DNA of 64,000 bases, from contig WBMZ01009020.1 of NCBI GenBank assembly GCA_013400975.1, positions 20,492 to 84,491 on the forward strand, given 5' to 3'. This stretch comes from Atrichornis clamosus. Taxonomy: Eukaryota; Chordata; Aves; Passeriformes; Menuridae. Made by a program: the position numbers and the translations under genes. Below the pieces are notes generated by a model, which worked only from the letters and a program-made list of their open reading frames with translations, searched no databases and was not told where the DNA came from. Within the stretch, counting starts at the first letter, position 1, and each line of letters starts with the position of its first letter. Positions 52,101 to 62,840 of this stretch are shown piece by piece.

Positions 52101-52933
52101 CCCTCTTTGTCCACTGCTGGCCCAGCTATACTAATCTCATCAGCAATGCAAACGCTGGTATAGAAAGCACTGAGTGGCAGTGCTGGCCTGACAGCTCCAG
52201 CAGCGCTGACTGGCAGTAAGAAAACCCTAGTACACAGCATCCAGGCATTCTTCTCCAGGCCTGAACTGAGCAAAAAGTTGGCTCTTGCAAGCTATTTATG
52301 CATCTTCCAGACAGGGCAATCTGTACAGTACAGCTGGACTCAGCTACCTTCTCACAATTTAGGAAATGCAGGTAGAAACACCCACCGAGTCGAAGTTTCC
52401 TCTTGGTCCCACTGATCTATCATCTCTCTGCTGAAATCCCCACCACTCTTCCCACAGGAGCAGCATTCAGGTTGCTTCTTATGTCCCAGAGGACACTGTC
52501 CCATTTTCAGAGTGACACTGCTCAGGTTGATGTCTCCACCTGATTACATGTCCTGGACTTGCCGAAGGTGCTGGCAGCAGCAAAGCACAGCAGCACGTAA
52601 CTCACACAGTACTTTCCTAACTTCAACACCATGGCTCAGCCAGGAGGAAATCTCTCTTGGCTGCCTCTCCCTAAATGCTTATTCCAGCACTGCCTGACTT
52701 AACTCCTCCCCAAATCAGCAGCAGAGTATGTGACCCCACTACTTTTGGGCCTTTCTGATGATTTGTGCTTAAAAAATGTGTAGTATAAGCAGGCAAGACA
52801 GAAAAAAGAGGGAGCAGCCCTTCAAAGATGACATGGTTGTAACTTACGGGGTCACAGCACCCAAGAGATTGAGCCTTGGGCAAGCATCTTGACAGGCAAC
52901 ATGTTTTACAAATGGCAGAAAACATCCTCTGCC
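34189..52933 (-). CDS. Unrecognised multi-exon gene (gene X), 3' part
   Basis: Twelve minus-strand exons: 52933-52848, 52670-52548, 52411-52356, 51439-51412, 50601-50549, 46894-46823, 46411-46286, 45002-44890, 42522-42482, 41504-41323, 34551-34483, 34277-34185 (stop TGA 34191-34189). Each is flanked by AG and GT, mostly GTGAG or GTAAG, and all eleven junctions keep phase, giving 345 codons. Representative peptides: REISSWLSHGVEVRKVL, LLLVNTAVDLVLGSLT, RFVSSNLHVAAGEMLQLV, DLSNMLNLFAALICSYGH, APLLLRFFQQ, ELQDLVFWTKKLL, DTEFMVEVLLPCSSPG, GCPDDDFPLDGCF and a C-terminus LHLQISIVHQGNI. The Leu/Ala/Val-rich helical pattern suggests an ARM/HEAT-type solenoid. No transmembrane segment or catalytic motif is evident. 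Weak points: the 28-base exon and some weak pyrimidine tracts. I do not recognise the family; MEI1-, MROH- or FOCAD-type proteins are search targets, not assignments. Confidence 0.62.
37680..39500 (-). promoter_or_regulatory. Candidate ATOSB promoter (moderate CpG enrichment)
   Basis: Clusters of CG dinucleotides (for example 'tctcgctcgctcgctgccgg' at 38600-38619 on the plus strand) inside an otherwise CpG-poor 20 kb. The position upstream of the non-coding exon at 33385-33586 and of the ATOSB ATG exon fits an ATOSB start region. Assignment is by position and composition only. Confidence 0.35.
41277..41294. repeat. Short (CA)n-type microsatellite
   Basis: Imperfect CA repeat (cacacacacatacacac) just downstream of a gene X donor. 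Confidence 0.8.
43665..43905 (-). mobile_element. Diverged CR1 LINE fragment
   Basis: A minus-oriented old copy recognised from 'gtgtgccattgcttctcatc' and 'cctaatatctaattggaatt' on the plus strand, matching the usual CR1 block. The 3' end is decayed. It lies in the gene X intron between 44890 and 42522. Confidence 0.7.
45237..45267. repeat. (GT)n microsatellite
   Basis: About fifteen GT units interrupted by two TC steps. Confidence 0.9.
46895..50548. other. Gene X intron, no further feature seen
   Basis: Unique sequence between the gene X exons at 50601-50549 and 46894-46823. I see no clear CR1 end, no RNA gene and no splice-flanked open segment that would fit the phase between these two exons. 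Confidence 0.5.
51215..51310. repeat. A-rich low-complexity tract
   Basis: Runs of A separated by single C or CC (aaacaaacaaactaacaaaa and similar) in a gene X intron, probably a decayed poly(A)-like or simple repeat. Confidence 0.7.
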
Positions 52934-52959
52934 CTAGAAAATGGCAATTCCCACTCCAA

Positions 52960-52974
52960 CACACACACACACAA
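52960..52974. repeat. Short (CA)n microsatellite
   Basis: Seven CA units about 30 bases upstream (on the minus strand) of the gene X exon that starts at 52933. Confidence 0.8.
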
Positions 52975-53006
52975 CCCCAAGCCTCATCTGCCCGGCTCTG
53001 CATCAC

Positions 53007-56000
53007 TCCATGGTATTTCAGAGCACATCTTGGGCCCTTGGTCCAGAGGAAAGATGAGAAACCACAGCCTGTGAAAGTGGGGTCAGAGGCAACTGCAGTG
53101 TGGATGAATGGATCCTCACCACACTCTGCCATCACCTGCATCCATAATAAATTGTAACATCAACCCTCACACCAGGTGCTGAAGGTCACATATATGGAAA
53201 GAAGTGCTTATCCAAAACTGCCTTCAGTGTCAGGTACCAGTGTCCCAGCTGCCTCCATGGGAAGGAAGCTCCAGCCGCCAGTGCAGAGCAAGCTGTTCCC
53301 CTCTGAAAAGGGAAGGAACCTGATGGAAGTGAGAGGGAGGAAGCAGACTGCTGTTTGTCGTGGGCGGCTTTCCCAGAGCCTCCATGTTCCAGCTTCCACC
53401 TCCTTGTTTGCTCTCCCTTGGGAACGCCAGGATCTGGAGTCCAGGGAACATTTTGCAAACAAGTCTAGCCTATTTGGGGGTTTTAAGATGACTGGAACTG
53501 TAGCACGGGACAGCAGCAGGCAGTCAATACAGATCTTACAGCAACCCTCTATGGCAGAAGGACACTATGGCAGATTGGAAATGGTGAAATGGTTTTCAGG
53601 GGAACTTATGAGGCCTTGTACCCTGGAATGAAGGGGTCAAAGCTCAGGCAAGGACTGTGACATTTGTGAGTGCAGAGTCATTTGGGTAGCTCACAGAGGG
53701 GCATCCTTTCCCATTCATTTTTTCACTGAACATCTTAGTCCCAGACAAACTCTGGCCACAGGAACTAAGGCAGCGTGTGCCACCCCCTGGCAGTCCCACA
53801 CATCTGACTTCAGAGCATTCTCCAAGTGCATTGTTCCCGTCTTTCTGGGCTGGGCACAGCTGTGGGCAGGGAGGGCGTTGTAGCTCACTGCCAGCAGTGA
53901 CCTTTGAGAGGTGTAATGAGAGAGGTTTACAGCTCACACAGCCACCCATGTTGACACGGGCAAGCTGTGCTTGCTGCCAGCAGGTCCTTCCCCCTGGCTT
54001 ACATCCAGGCCTTTAGGTATATCATGGATGACAGGTCAGATCTCAGTCACACTCACATTATGGCCAGGCTGGAGATGGCTTCCTGACCCATCCTCTCTGC
54101 ACAGTGAGTGCAGGATACTCCCTGCTCCCTTCATGACCAGGAGCCAGCTCTCTTACCAATGTCTTGTCTACCCAAAGGCAGCATAAAAAATGTTTAACTT
54201 CTCCTTTACCTGCCCCAGATTATGGTCTCAGACCGTATCAGAAGAGACCAGAATGTCTGCTCTCCCTCAGAGTACAGATACCCTGGAGCAAGGCAAACTG
54301 GCTGTGCAAGGTGGACAGCGCAGCACAGGGGCAGGTATCCTGGGAGGGTGCAGACATGGCTGGAGCCACTAATGTTGATTAACTGAGGATAAGCAAGGGC
54401 AGCAGAATGACTCGATTTCTTCTGTGGTACAGTGAGAGGGCTCAAGAGACTGGTTTCTTCCTGGCTGGGCCTGCTCTGCAGCTCAGGGCTTCAAACAGAA
54501 CAGGTCTGTAAACAGGAGCTGACCCCAGCCAGTAGTAAAAGAGGCAGAAGATGGACAAAACATCCTTGACCACTCACCCTTAGCTGCTGCCAGAGGAGAA
54601 TGGCTTCAGATGCCTGACTGTCAGGCAGGAATCCAGCGGTGCTGACCCCATGGCACAGCTGGGACTGGGCTGCACTGAGGGCTGTGGCACCTTGCACGTT
54701 TGCTCCGAGTGCTCTTCTGTCATGCCAGTGATGCTGCCAGTGGCAAGGTGCCATAGTAATACCCTCCAGCATGCTCCCCTATCTCCCTTGCCTCTGTTCC
54801 CCCAAGCCTTGCTGTTCTCTCCCTTCTGCCCCACACATAAAACCTGCTGTGCAACAACCAGAAGTGTCAACATGCCCCTAAAGGGCTGTTCACCACCCCA
54901 AAGCAGGAAAGAGGGCAGAGGAAGCCCACTTCCACAAGCCGTCATCCCTGCCCACTTTATGGGCAAGGAGCCTACTCTGGGTCCAGGTGCAGCACACCCC
55001 ACCTTGCCAATTCTCAAGGCACAGCACAGGAGAGGCACACTGCCAGAATTGGGGAGTAGAGCCCTCTTTAGCTGCATCCCTTTCATGCTGTGGCAGGCAG
55101 TGATACTTCAGCATCCTCACCTGTCCCACAGTGCCTGCTTCATGGGGGTGGCAGTACCCTCTGCCCAGCCCAGCCCAACACAGCTGCCTGCAGATCAAAA
55201 CCCCATGAGCTCTTTCTACATTGCAGCAGCACCAGATTTAATGGGAATGGGGCTCCCAGACTCTTCTTGCTGCATCCTGGCAGGCATCTCCTAAGTCTCT
55301 GCTCTCCAGTTCCAGCCAGCTTCCACCTGAGGCAGGTCTGTTCTGCTGCACCAAATCTTACTGTGGCTTGAATCGGAGACAGGATCCTGCTTCGTTTCCT
55401 GCCCTGAAAAATCTTCCCTACCACTGCTCCATGCCATTAAACAGTTACCCAGCCTGGTGGTAAGCAGAGCTCCTCTCCCTTTCATCTCTCCCACACAGGC
55501 ACAAGATGCATGGGGAAGACAAAGAACCCCATTGAACCACACTCAGGAGGGATACCTGTAAATATCTTTCAACATATGAATTTAACAACTTCGCAGACAA
55601 GAAAAAAAAATAACTTCTAAAAGTTCTGCTTCTCTCTCCATTCTGCTCTTTCCCACAACCAGTTACATTACTCGAGGGTTATAGCAGAAGCTAGCAAAGC
55701 CTCGGTCCTGATCCAGGATGAGTCATGGAGCTCTGGAGGCCGTGCAACTTCCTTCTGATACCATCAACCATGCCTTACATAGCTAAAAATAAAGATGGGC
55801 CAAAACTGCAGAGCCACATCTTGCCTCAACACGAAACTTAGCAATGCTCAGCAGTGCTGAAAAATCACCTGAGCAGGTGGAAACCAAAAAGTGCAGAGAG
55901 GCCAAAAGTCTTGGGTGTACCAAGAAGGGGGAGGCCAGGAGGCCTCACCTTGTGCCACGCTGGGCTGAAGGATGGTGGTGGCAGATGGCAGTAGCTATCC

Positions 56001-59000
56001 AACCACACAGAGATGGCCAGAGCCAGGTTCTCATCTTACTCAGCTGTGGGCCTTGGAGTTTTACCACACCTAGAGGTTTCATGGAAGACTGTTTTCTGCA
56101 ATGCATACTTGCATCTGAGACAACAGGAATTGACTGCTGTGAACAGGAAAAGGTTGGAAAGCTGCAGCCTGCTTCCCACTAGGCAACATGCGGGCACCTT
56201 CAAAGCAAAGTCCAAGGGGTGACTGGAGCTAAGGCTAGAAGGAGTCACAGATACCAAAACATCCAAGTCATATCAGCTGTAAGTGAGGAATTCAAAGTTC
56301 TTCGTAATCCCCAGGACATATGCCCTAGCAAAACCTTCACACATGAGGATACAGGATTCTCACACAGCTCTTAGCAGGAAGCTGGAACATTGCACACAAA
56401 TAGGACCTCAGAGGGACACCCGCAATATTCAGAAACCTAAAATAGCCCCAGCAGATGATCCTCTGCTTCATTCTTGGGAGCAGCAAGAACTGAACAAGGA
56501 TCCAGCTGTCCCAACACTCCCATGAACAGCATCTTTGAATGCCCGATCTATTTGCAACAGAGATGACAGGGCAAATTGGGAATTCCTCGCATAACTCTAG
56601 TGCCAATACCCACAAGGAACCCAGAGCCCCAGCTCTGAAGGAGGAGGCAGCATTTTCTTGTAGTTTTCAGTGGAAAGACGACCCACTGTTGTATCAGCTG
56701 GTCAGACTAAGGGGCGAGGGCAGCCTACACACACTGAGAGAAGGCTGAAGAATGCTAGGCTGACCGCTTTCTGTCAAAGATACAAACTCCACTTTGCCCA
56801 GTCTTTGAGTTTCCCAGCTAAGTGTTCCATCCCATTCCCAAGAGAGGCACTGCAAGTCTGCCCAAGGGCCTGAAAGCTGTACAGACTTCCAGATTACTGC
56901 CAGCTGCACTAAACTCAACCAACATACTTAATTCAGCCTGAATATAAACTCACTGGTATCACCTGGGTAAAGTGATACATGAACCAGAGAACAGGTTCAT
57001 GCTGTGGCCAAGCAACAGGAGAAGCTGCTGCTTTACACATATATGGGACATTTGCTGTCCATGAAGATATCAAGGTAATTGGCCAGCAAGGAGGGGCAGG
57101 AGAAAAGTGGATCCAATACTACACCAGAGGGTGGTGAAGCATTGGAACAGGTTTCTCAGAAAAGCTGTGGATGTCCCATCCCTGGCAGTGTTCAAAGCCA
57201 GGTTGGATGGGGCCCTGAGCAACCTGGTCTAGTGTGTGGCAGGAGGATTGGAATGCGATCCTTATGGTCCCTTCCAACCCAAGCCTTTCTATGATTCTGT
57301 GGTGAGCCCTGTGTTAAATGGCAGGGGAGCCCTGAGAGCATGCTGTGAACTTAGTGGGCTGGGATCTACAAGCAGTTCCAGCAGAACTGAGGGCAAACCT
57401 TTTCTCTGGTCTTTGCTACATATCATGACTCTTTTCCATCACTAAGAGAGATATAAAATCCCATCATGGAGCAGGAATTAGTGATTGCCGTAACCCAGCT
57501 GGATAAAGGGCCCACTGCTGTCACCACATTGCATGACTGGGAATCTGCAGCACAGAGCACTGACATAACCACAGGACTTCTTCCTTCCTTCCTTTCACCT
57601 TCCCAGGTAAATCTATCGCCGCCTCACTCACTGTGGGTACCACTCCAGCATCAGGCTGAAGGATGAGATGGCCAGAGGTCCAGTTTCCAGCTGTCTCTGG
57701 GCTGGTCCCAACTTCCCTGGCAGACACTTCAGAGGAAGAGCTGCAGAGTCTGGGCAACCACATATCCTGAGCTATGCCATATAATCTCTCCCAGCCAAAT
57801 CACGCCTGATCTCTGGGGTGAGAAAAGGACTCAGCCTGTCCTGATAGAGGCACAGTGCTGATGAGGACTACCTCAACCTCCAGGTGAGAGCACACCATGC
57901 AAGTGGGGCAAGCACTGCTGGATCCTAGGCAGGCACACAAGCATCCAGGGACAGGGCAGGAAGCCCACAGCCATCTCAGGCTGGTCTAGGCTGGTTACCT
58001 CAGAGCAGGTAATATGTCTTGCCAGTGGCAATACAAAGACTACTGGTCCTCCTGAAATACTTCAATGCCACTCTGAGCCTCATACACCCAGGACAAGCTA
58101 CGAAATCCTGGGAAAATCCAGGCAGAGCTCAGCTGCTTCTAATGGAGAACATTTGCCACAAGCTCTGGATAAAGTCTCAGCTGGGTTCAGGTGAAGGACA
58201 GCAGGGACCTGCAGCTGGAAAACACTCCCATTCAATCCTAATGACATGCAGAAGGACAAGTGTGGCAAACAGCACAGACTGCAAGTTCCCAAGGGTTTAG
58301 AATATACCACCCTCGAGATCCTGACAACCGTGTGCAGGGTTCAACAGTCTTAGCAGCACTGGTTGTGCACATCCAGGTTCCCTTTGCCACACTGGCAGCC
58401 AGGTGGGAGGCAGGAGCACCCAAAGAGCCTTGGCTGTGGGAGCACCTCACCTGGATGACACCTACTACTTTAGAGAGTTATCCCTGCAGCCAAGGGGAAG
58501 AGAGCACGGGGAAGAGAGCACTGTTTCTTCACACAGCGCTGGAGAGTGAAGGGAAATCGGTGATGACTGAATGTTGCTAACCTTGGTGTAGGGCTAAAGC
58601 AGACAGAGAAGGCAGCTCTCAGCTGTCAGCACTTGCAGTGTGGCCTTGGGGGTGATTTTTCTGGCTGTCTTGGGTCACCTGGAAAGACAAGTGCACATGC
58701 ACAGGTTCAGCTCAGCTGGAGAATACCCTGTCCATGCAGGAACACGGGGTGGGCAGTAATTGCTCGTCCAAGCCCAAGTGAGTTAGTGGCCCATGCACAG
58801 AAGTGAGAGATTCCAAGCAACTCACCAACTCAAAGACCCCAACGTATCTTCTACCAGCGCTGAGGCCACCCCTCCAGCTGCAGTCCTGACTCCCTCCTGG
58901 ATTCCAGCTATCCCCCTAGTTTCCTGCATGACTCCAGCTGGGCACACAGTTGGCTCTCCAGAGGGGGCTGATAAGGTCACAGCCATGATCTCCCTTGCTG

Positions 59001-62000
59001 GATTTCAGTGGGAAGTAAAGGTCTTTCTGTGCCTTTGGCTTTGTTCATGTCCACCCACAGAGCTGTAGGTTTTTCCACCACACAGGCTTTGCTGGTACTC
59101 GAGTGGGTGCACTGGCATATGGTTCATGTGCAAGAACGGGTGCTGGCTGTGGTCCCCACTGGCCACCTGCTAAGCCACCCCATGGAGACACAGAGCCAGG
59201 GCAGGGAGGGACAAACTCCACTGCTGGAGAGAAACCCCTCCCAACAACCCAAACAGACCAAGACAAATCCAACGCCGCAGCGTTTCCCAGGCTACAGTGA
59301 AGGGAGAAAACGACAATTGCCTAATAGAAATCTCCAAGAGGCCTGCCAAAACCATCACAAAGATGTTTTTTAAGTCTCCTCCCCAGGCTCCCAATGCTTT
59401 AATTACAGACCACTGGAGATCACATTTTGTGGGGGTTAGGTCCTCATGCCTAGCAGGTCCTGAAAACCAGGATGGTATCAGCATCCCCAAGATCAGGTCT
59501 CACCTTCCCCTGGCCTCAGGCATGATGAGCAAAAGCTGCTATGGGGCAGACCCTTCTCCCCAGCCTGCCCATCCATACAGGCAACCACCCAGCGGCTCAA
59601 CCCAGCTCTGAGCAGAGTCACCGTGCCAGGCTCTGCCAGTCCCCCAGAAGCACAGCCTTCACACTGTGATGCAGGGAAGCACAGCCACACCACCTTACTG
59701 GGGCACCAGCCCTTAAAACAGTCACAAAGGCACACAGAAAGTTTGCATTTAATGTCACCCACACCCAAGAGAGGTCCCACTTGGAAGCTGTAGCAGCTGG
59801 TCACAAGGCATATCTTTTTGGAGAGCTTATAAGCAGAACTAACCCCAGTAAAGGCAGCATGTGTATATGTAAATATACATATATTTTAAAACCTCTACCA
59901 AGTCCCTGCTCTAGCACACTATCTTTTGGAGAAGGCCCAAAAGGCTCTAACACTGAGCAGTGACAAGAATTGCTTTGGACACGGCTGAAGCACTGCCACC
60001 CACATACTGCTGCAGCACAGGAAGCGATGGCAATGTATCTGACAGGGATGGGTTGAAAACACTCCCCGGGAAGAATGCAATTACCCCAAATGGACTGAGG
60101 CCAGGAGATCTGGATTATCACCTCAGCTCTTGCATAAAGGGCTTTGCATCTTTGTCCACTTCCAGCAAGAAGAATCACAGGGTTGACATCAGCCCTGGCC
60201 CAGGACATGGATTCGTTACTAAAAAGCACTTCCAGCTGAATCACTCACTTCCCATTTTGCAGCACACAGGACTCCTTTGAAGGTTTCCTGTCCAAGTATT
60301 GTCTACCATGCTTAGCTGGGGGGTTGTCCAGGCCACAGGCAAGTATGACTCCAAACCACTGGCCAGTCCTGAAAAAGCTCTCTGAAATGCAGAGCATGTG
60401 AGCCCAGCTGCTCTTCATTCAGGATTCACAACCAGCTGAAGATGCAGATGGAAACAGGGGGAAAACATGTTAATTGGCAGCTGGGCATTCACAGGCCAAG
60501 CAAGGGAGACTGTGAAAGAGAGGAGCAAAGCCAAAGGGAGGATGAAGATTTGCAGAGACAATTCCCAAAGAAAATATTTTTTAAACCAGGCCTCAAACTT
60601 TGTGAGACCAAGTTCTCTGAAGGTTATATTCACCTGGCTCACTTGTTCATGAGCAAAAGCAAAATAAGAAAAAACAAAGAGAGCTGTTCAGAAAACAGGG
60701 TCCAGGGAGCAGAGGTGCCAGGTGCTGCAGACAGAAGCAAGGATCAGAAACACAGTAACATGGCTTTACCAGGACACAGGGACCCACACAGCCCACTGGA
60801 GGAAGGGGTTCTCTAGGAGTCACACGAGGTGGAGAGGCATCAGGCAAAACCCTCTCACAGAAGACTCTCACTAAGTAACCTGCAAGTAACCCTCCACAAA
60901 CCACTTCCCAGCATACAAATGTCTCCTTTCAAGATTTCTCCCATGCTGCCCTTCACACCTGTCCTGCTTCAAACCCGACTCATTAATTCCTCCAGCTACC
61001 AAAGCCTCTGATAATTTGATTACAGCTCCATTGACAGGGTGCTGAGGACACCACTTTTCTAACCATATGGCTTCACTTTCTCCTTTAACATCTGTGGCCA
61101 CATCCCTACCAACAACAGGTTTTCTTGTTCTGTATCAGGAAGCATCCTGGCCCCCAGGCATGGTGCATTTCTACACAGCATATGATGGTGCCAACCAGAT
61201 CTAGCAAGGGACAAATACGGGCAGGCCCAGGGCAGTAAGGGCACGTAAAGGACTTGGGAAGAGCCAAGAGTCATTGACTTTGAAGCGTCAGATCAATAAC
61301 TATCCCCTTGAATCACCCTCAGACTCAGAGAGCAAAGTCTGGGTATCTCTGGCCTCTGGTACTCAGCACAGTCATGCAGAAATGTGCCAGGGCAGGCAGC
61401 TGGTAGCAGACAAGGAGGAAGACCAGGAGCAAAAATGTGCTTATCTGCCCTGAGAGTTCCCTTGAACTCAGGGAGGGAACTTCCTCCTCCTGCTCTGCAT
61501 GCTCAGAAGACCTGAAACACCCAAGGGAAGAGAGGTTGAGAGAGCTTCACCAGCTGAGGAAGGGTGTATGGGCTGGGGCCTTCATCAGATTTGGAAGCAT
61601 GAATGAGCAACCCTACGAGTAAAATTAAAATTATCTGTAATTCCCTAAAGGCCACTTCTGGAGAGCACAGACATGAAGAACAGAGCATCAAGAGCTGCTC
61701 TTCACAGCTTGTTGCAAAGACAGAGAAGCAGGAGAGCTCCTCAGCAAGCTGTGCCTCAAATAGCAGATTTCCCAAAGTCAGTGCAGAGTGACCCTACCAG
61801 CTTTCCTTCTTTCAGTGCATAAGGAACCTCTCACATGGGGAACAGAAACAAGGCGGGTGAGTGGCAGAGCTGAAACAGCCCCAGCACTGCTCCCGTTGCA
61901 GGTGGACCTTAGTCCACAAGCCCAGCTCACCAAGGGCCACAGCTGTACAGCTGTGGTGACAGCACGGCTTTGCTGTCCCCACACACCCTGACCAGGCCAG

Positions 62001-62273
62001 GCTCCATGGGAAGGGATGTGTTCAGGCCCCACTGGAGTCAGCAGGAATCCAGCATTATGGGTAAGTGTTATGGGGTCATGCGAAGGCAGGGGCTGACTCC
62101 CTGGCACGGTGGCAGCGGCGTCCCTTGGACCCAAACCCTGTACAAACCCCCCAGTCCCCCTGGCTCCCACCAGTGCCCTGCCCTCAGCACAGGGAGGGAC
62201 ATGCTGGGACATGCAGTCCCTACCAGGGCCCCGCCACTCACTCAGGCCAAGACCCGCATGATGGGAATTGCTG
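53007..62273 (-). CDS. Gene X, candidate 5' exons
   Basis: Further minus-strand segments with splice sites and an open frame in the right phase: 62273-62242, 61950-61931, 61869-61835, 60287-60249, 59538-59504, 58885-58826, 57655-57632, 56069-56040, 55487-55449, 55187-55121, 54641-54578, 54382-54210, 53973-53938, 53764-53695, 53135-53007. Best peptides: QLLLIMPEARG, TAAGGVASALVEDTLGSLS, LMLEWYP, VVKLQGPQL, MKGRGALLTTRL, SCVGLGWAEGTATPMKQALW, GFLPDSQASEAILLWQQLR and SEGEQTFWSLLIRSET. Their helical, leucine-rich style matches the 3' part. The chain is in phase except between 57632 and 56069, where a small exon (perhaps 56908-56898) is needed. No start codon is identified, so the 5' end lies beyond 62273. 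Many of these exons are very short and some will be wrong; boundaries are provisional. Confidence 0.33.
57110..57300 (+). mobile_element. CR1 LINE fragment, 3' end
   Basis: A short plus-oriented copy with 'tcaaagccaggttggatggg' and the end aagcctttctatgattctgt, antisense in the gene X region. It lies in the interval where the exon chain has its one unresolved step. Confidence 0.92.
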
Positions 62274-62840
62274 CTGTGAAACAAGGCGGTGACGAGGCTT
62301 TACAGGATGACTTCATCCTCCCCGTTCTCAACCTAAAGCCCAGCCCTGCTGAAAGTAACTCCAGCACTAACACACTGGAAGTTTTCTCCTGTTTCACCTG
62401 CCGGACCTTGTTCACCTCCTCATGTGTTACCAGGTTTGCCAAGACCCTGTTTTGTGTCAGGGTTCAAGGCCGCTATTCTCTCCACAAGATCCCAACTTCC
62501 CCTCTTTGCTGATGCCAACAGACACGATACAGCGAGAGGACAAGTCCACAAGCACATCTCTGCTTGTCTTACATTATTTAAAAAGGCACTGAGTGGAAGT
62601 GACTTTTAAAATACCCTAAGACACAGCACAACATTCCTCTACCATATATTTTGCACAGCAGCTGCAAATTCCACACTCTTCCTTAAAAAAAATAAAAATA
62701 AAAGGAGTGTGGAAACCCCGGAGGTGTCTGCCCCTCGTACTGATGGATCATGTTCACAGGTGGGTTGTGAGCACCCACAACCAGCTCCCCAGCACCCACA
62801 ACGCAGTCATTCCCTCTGCCTTCCCTAACACAGGGCACCC
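59539..62840. other. Mostly non-coding interval left of the CpG island
   Basis: Apart from the short gene X candidates at 60249-60287, 61835-61869, 61931-61950 and 62242-62273, I see no gene, CR1 end or RNA gene. An AT-rich patch with TATA repeats lies at about 59858-59890. Confidence 0.5.

Noticed and set aside
52587..52600. A perfect-looking gtgagt donor inside a gene X exon
   Set aside because: Using it breaks the phase with the next exon. Reading through keeps the frame open (VLCELRAAVLCCCQHLRQVQ) and reaches a donor at 52548 that fits the chain; it may still be used as an alternative site.
58449..58481. A segment on the minus strand with an excellent acceptor (ttccccttggctgcag) and a gtgagg donor
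   Set aside because: All three frames contain a stop codon, so it cannot be a coding exon of gene X.
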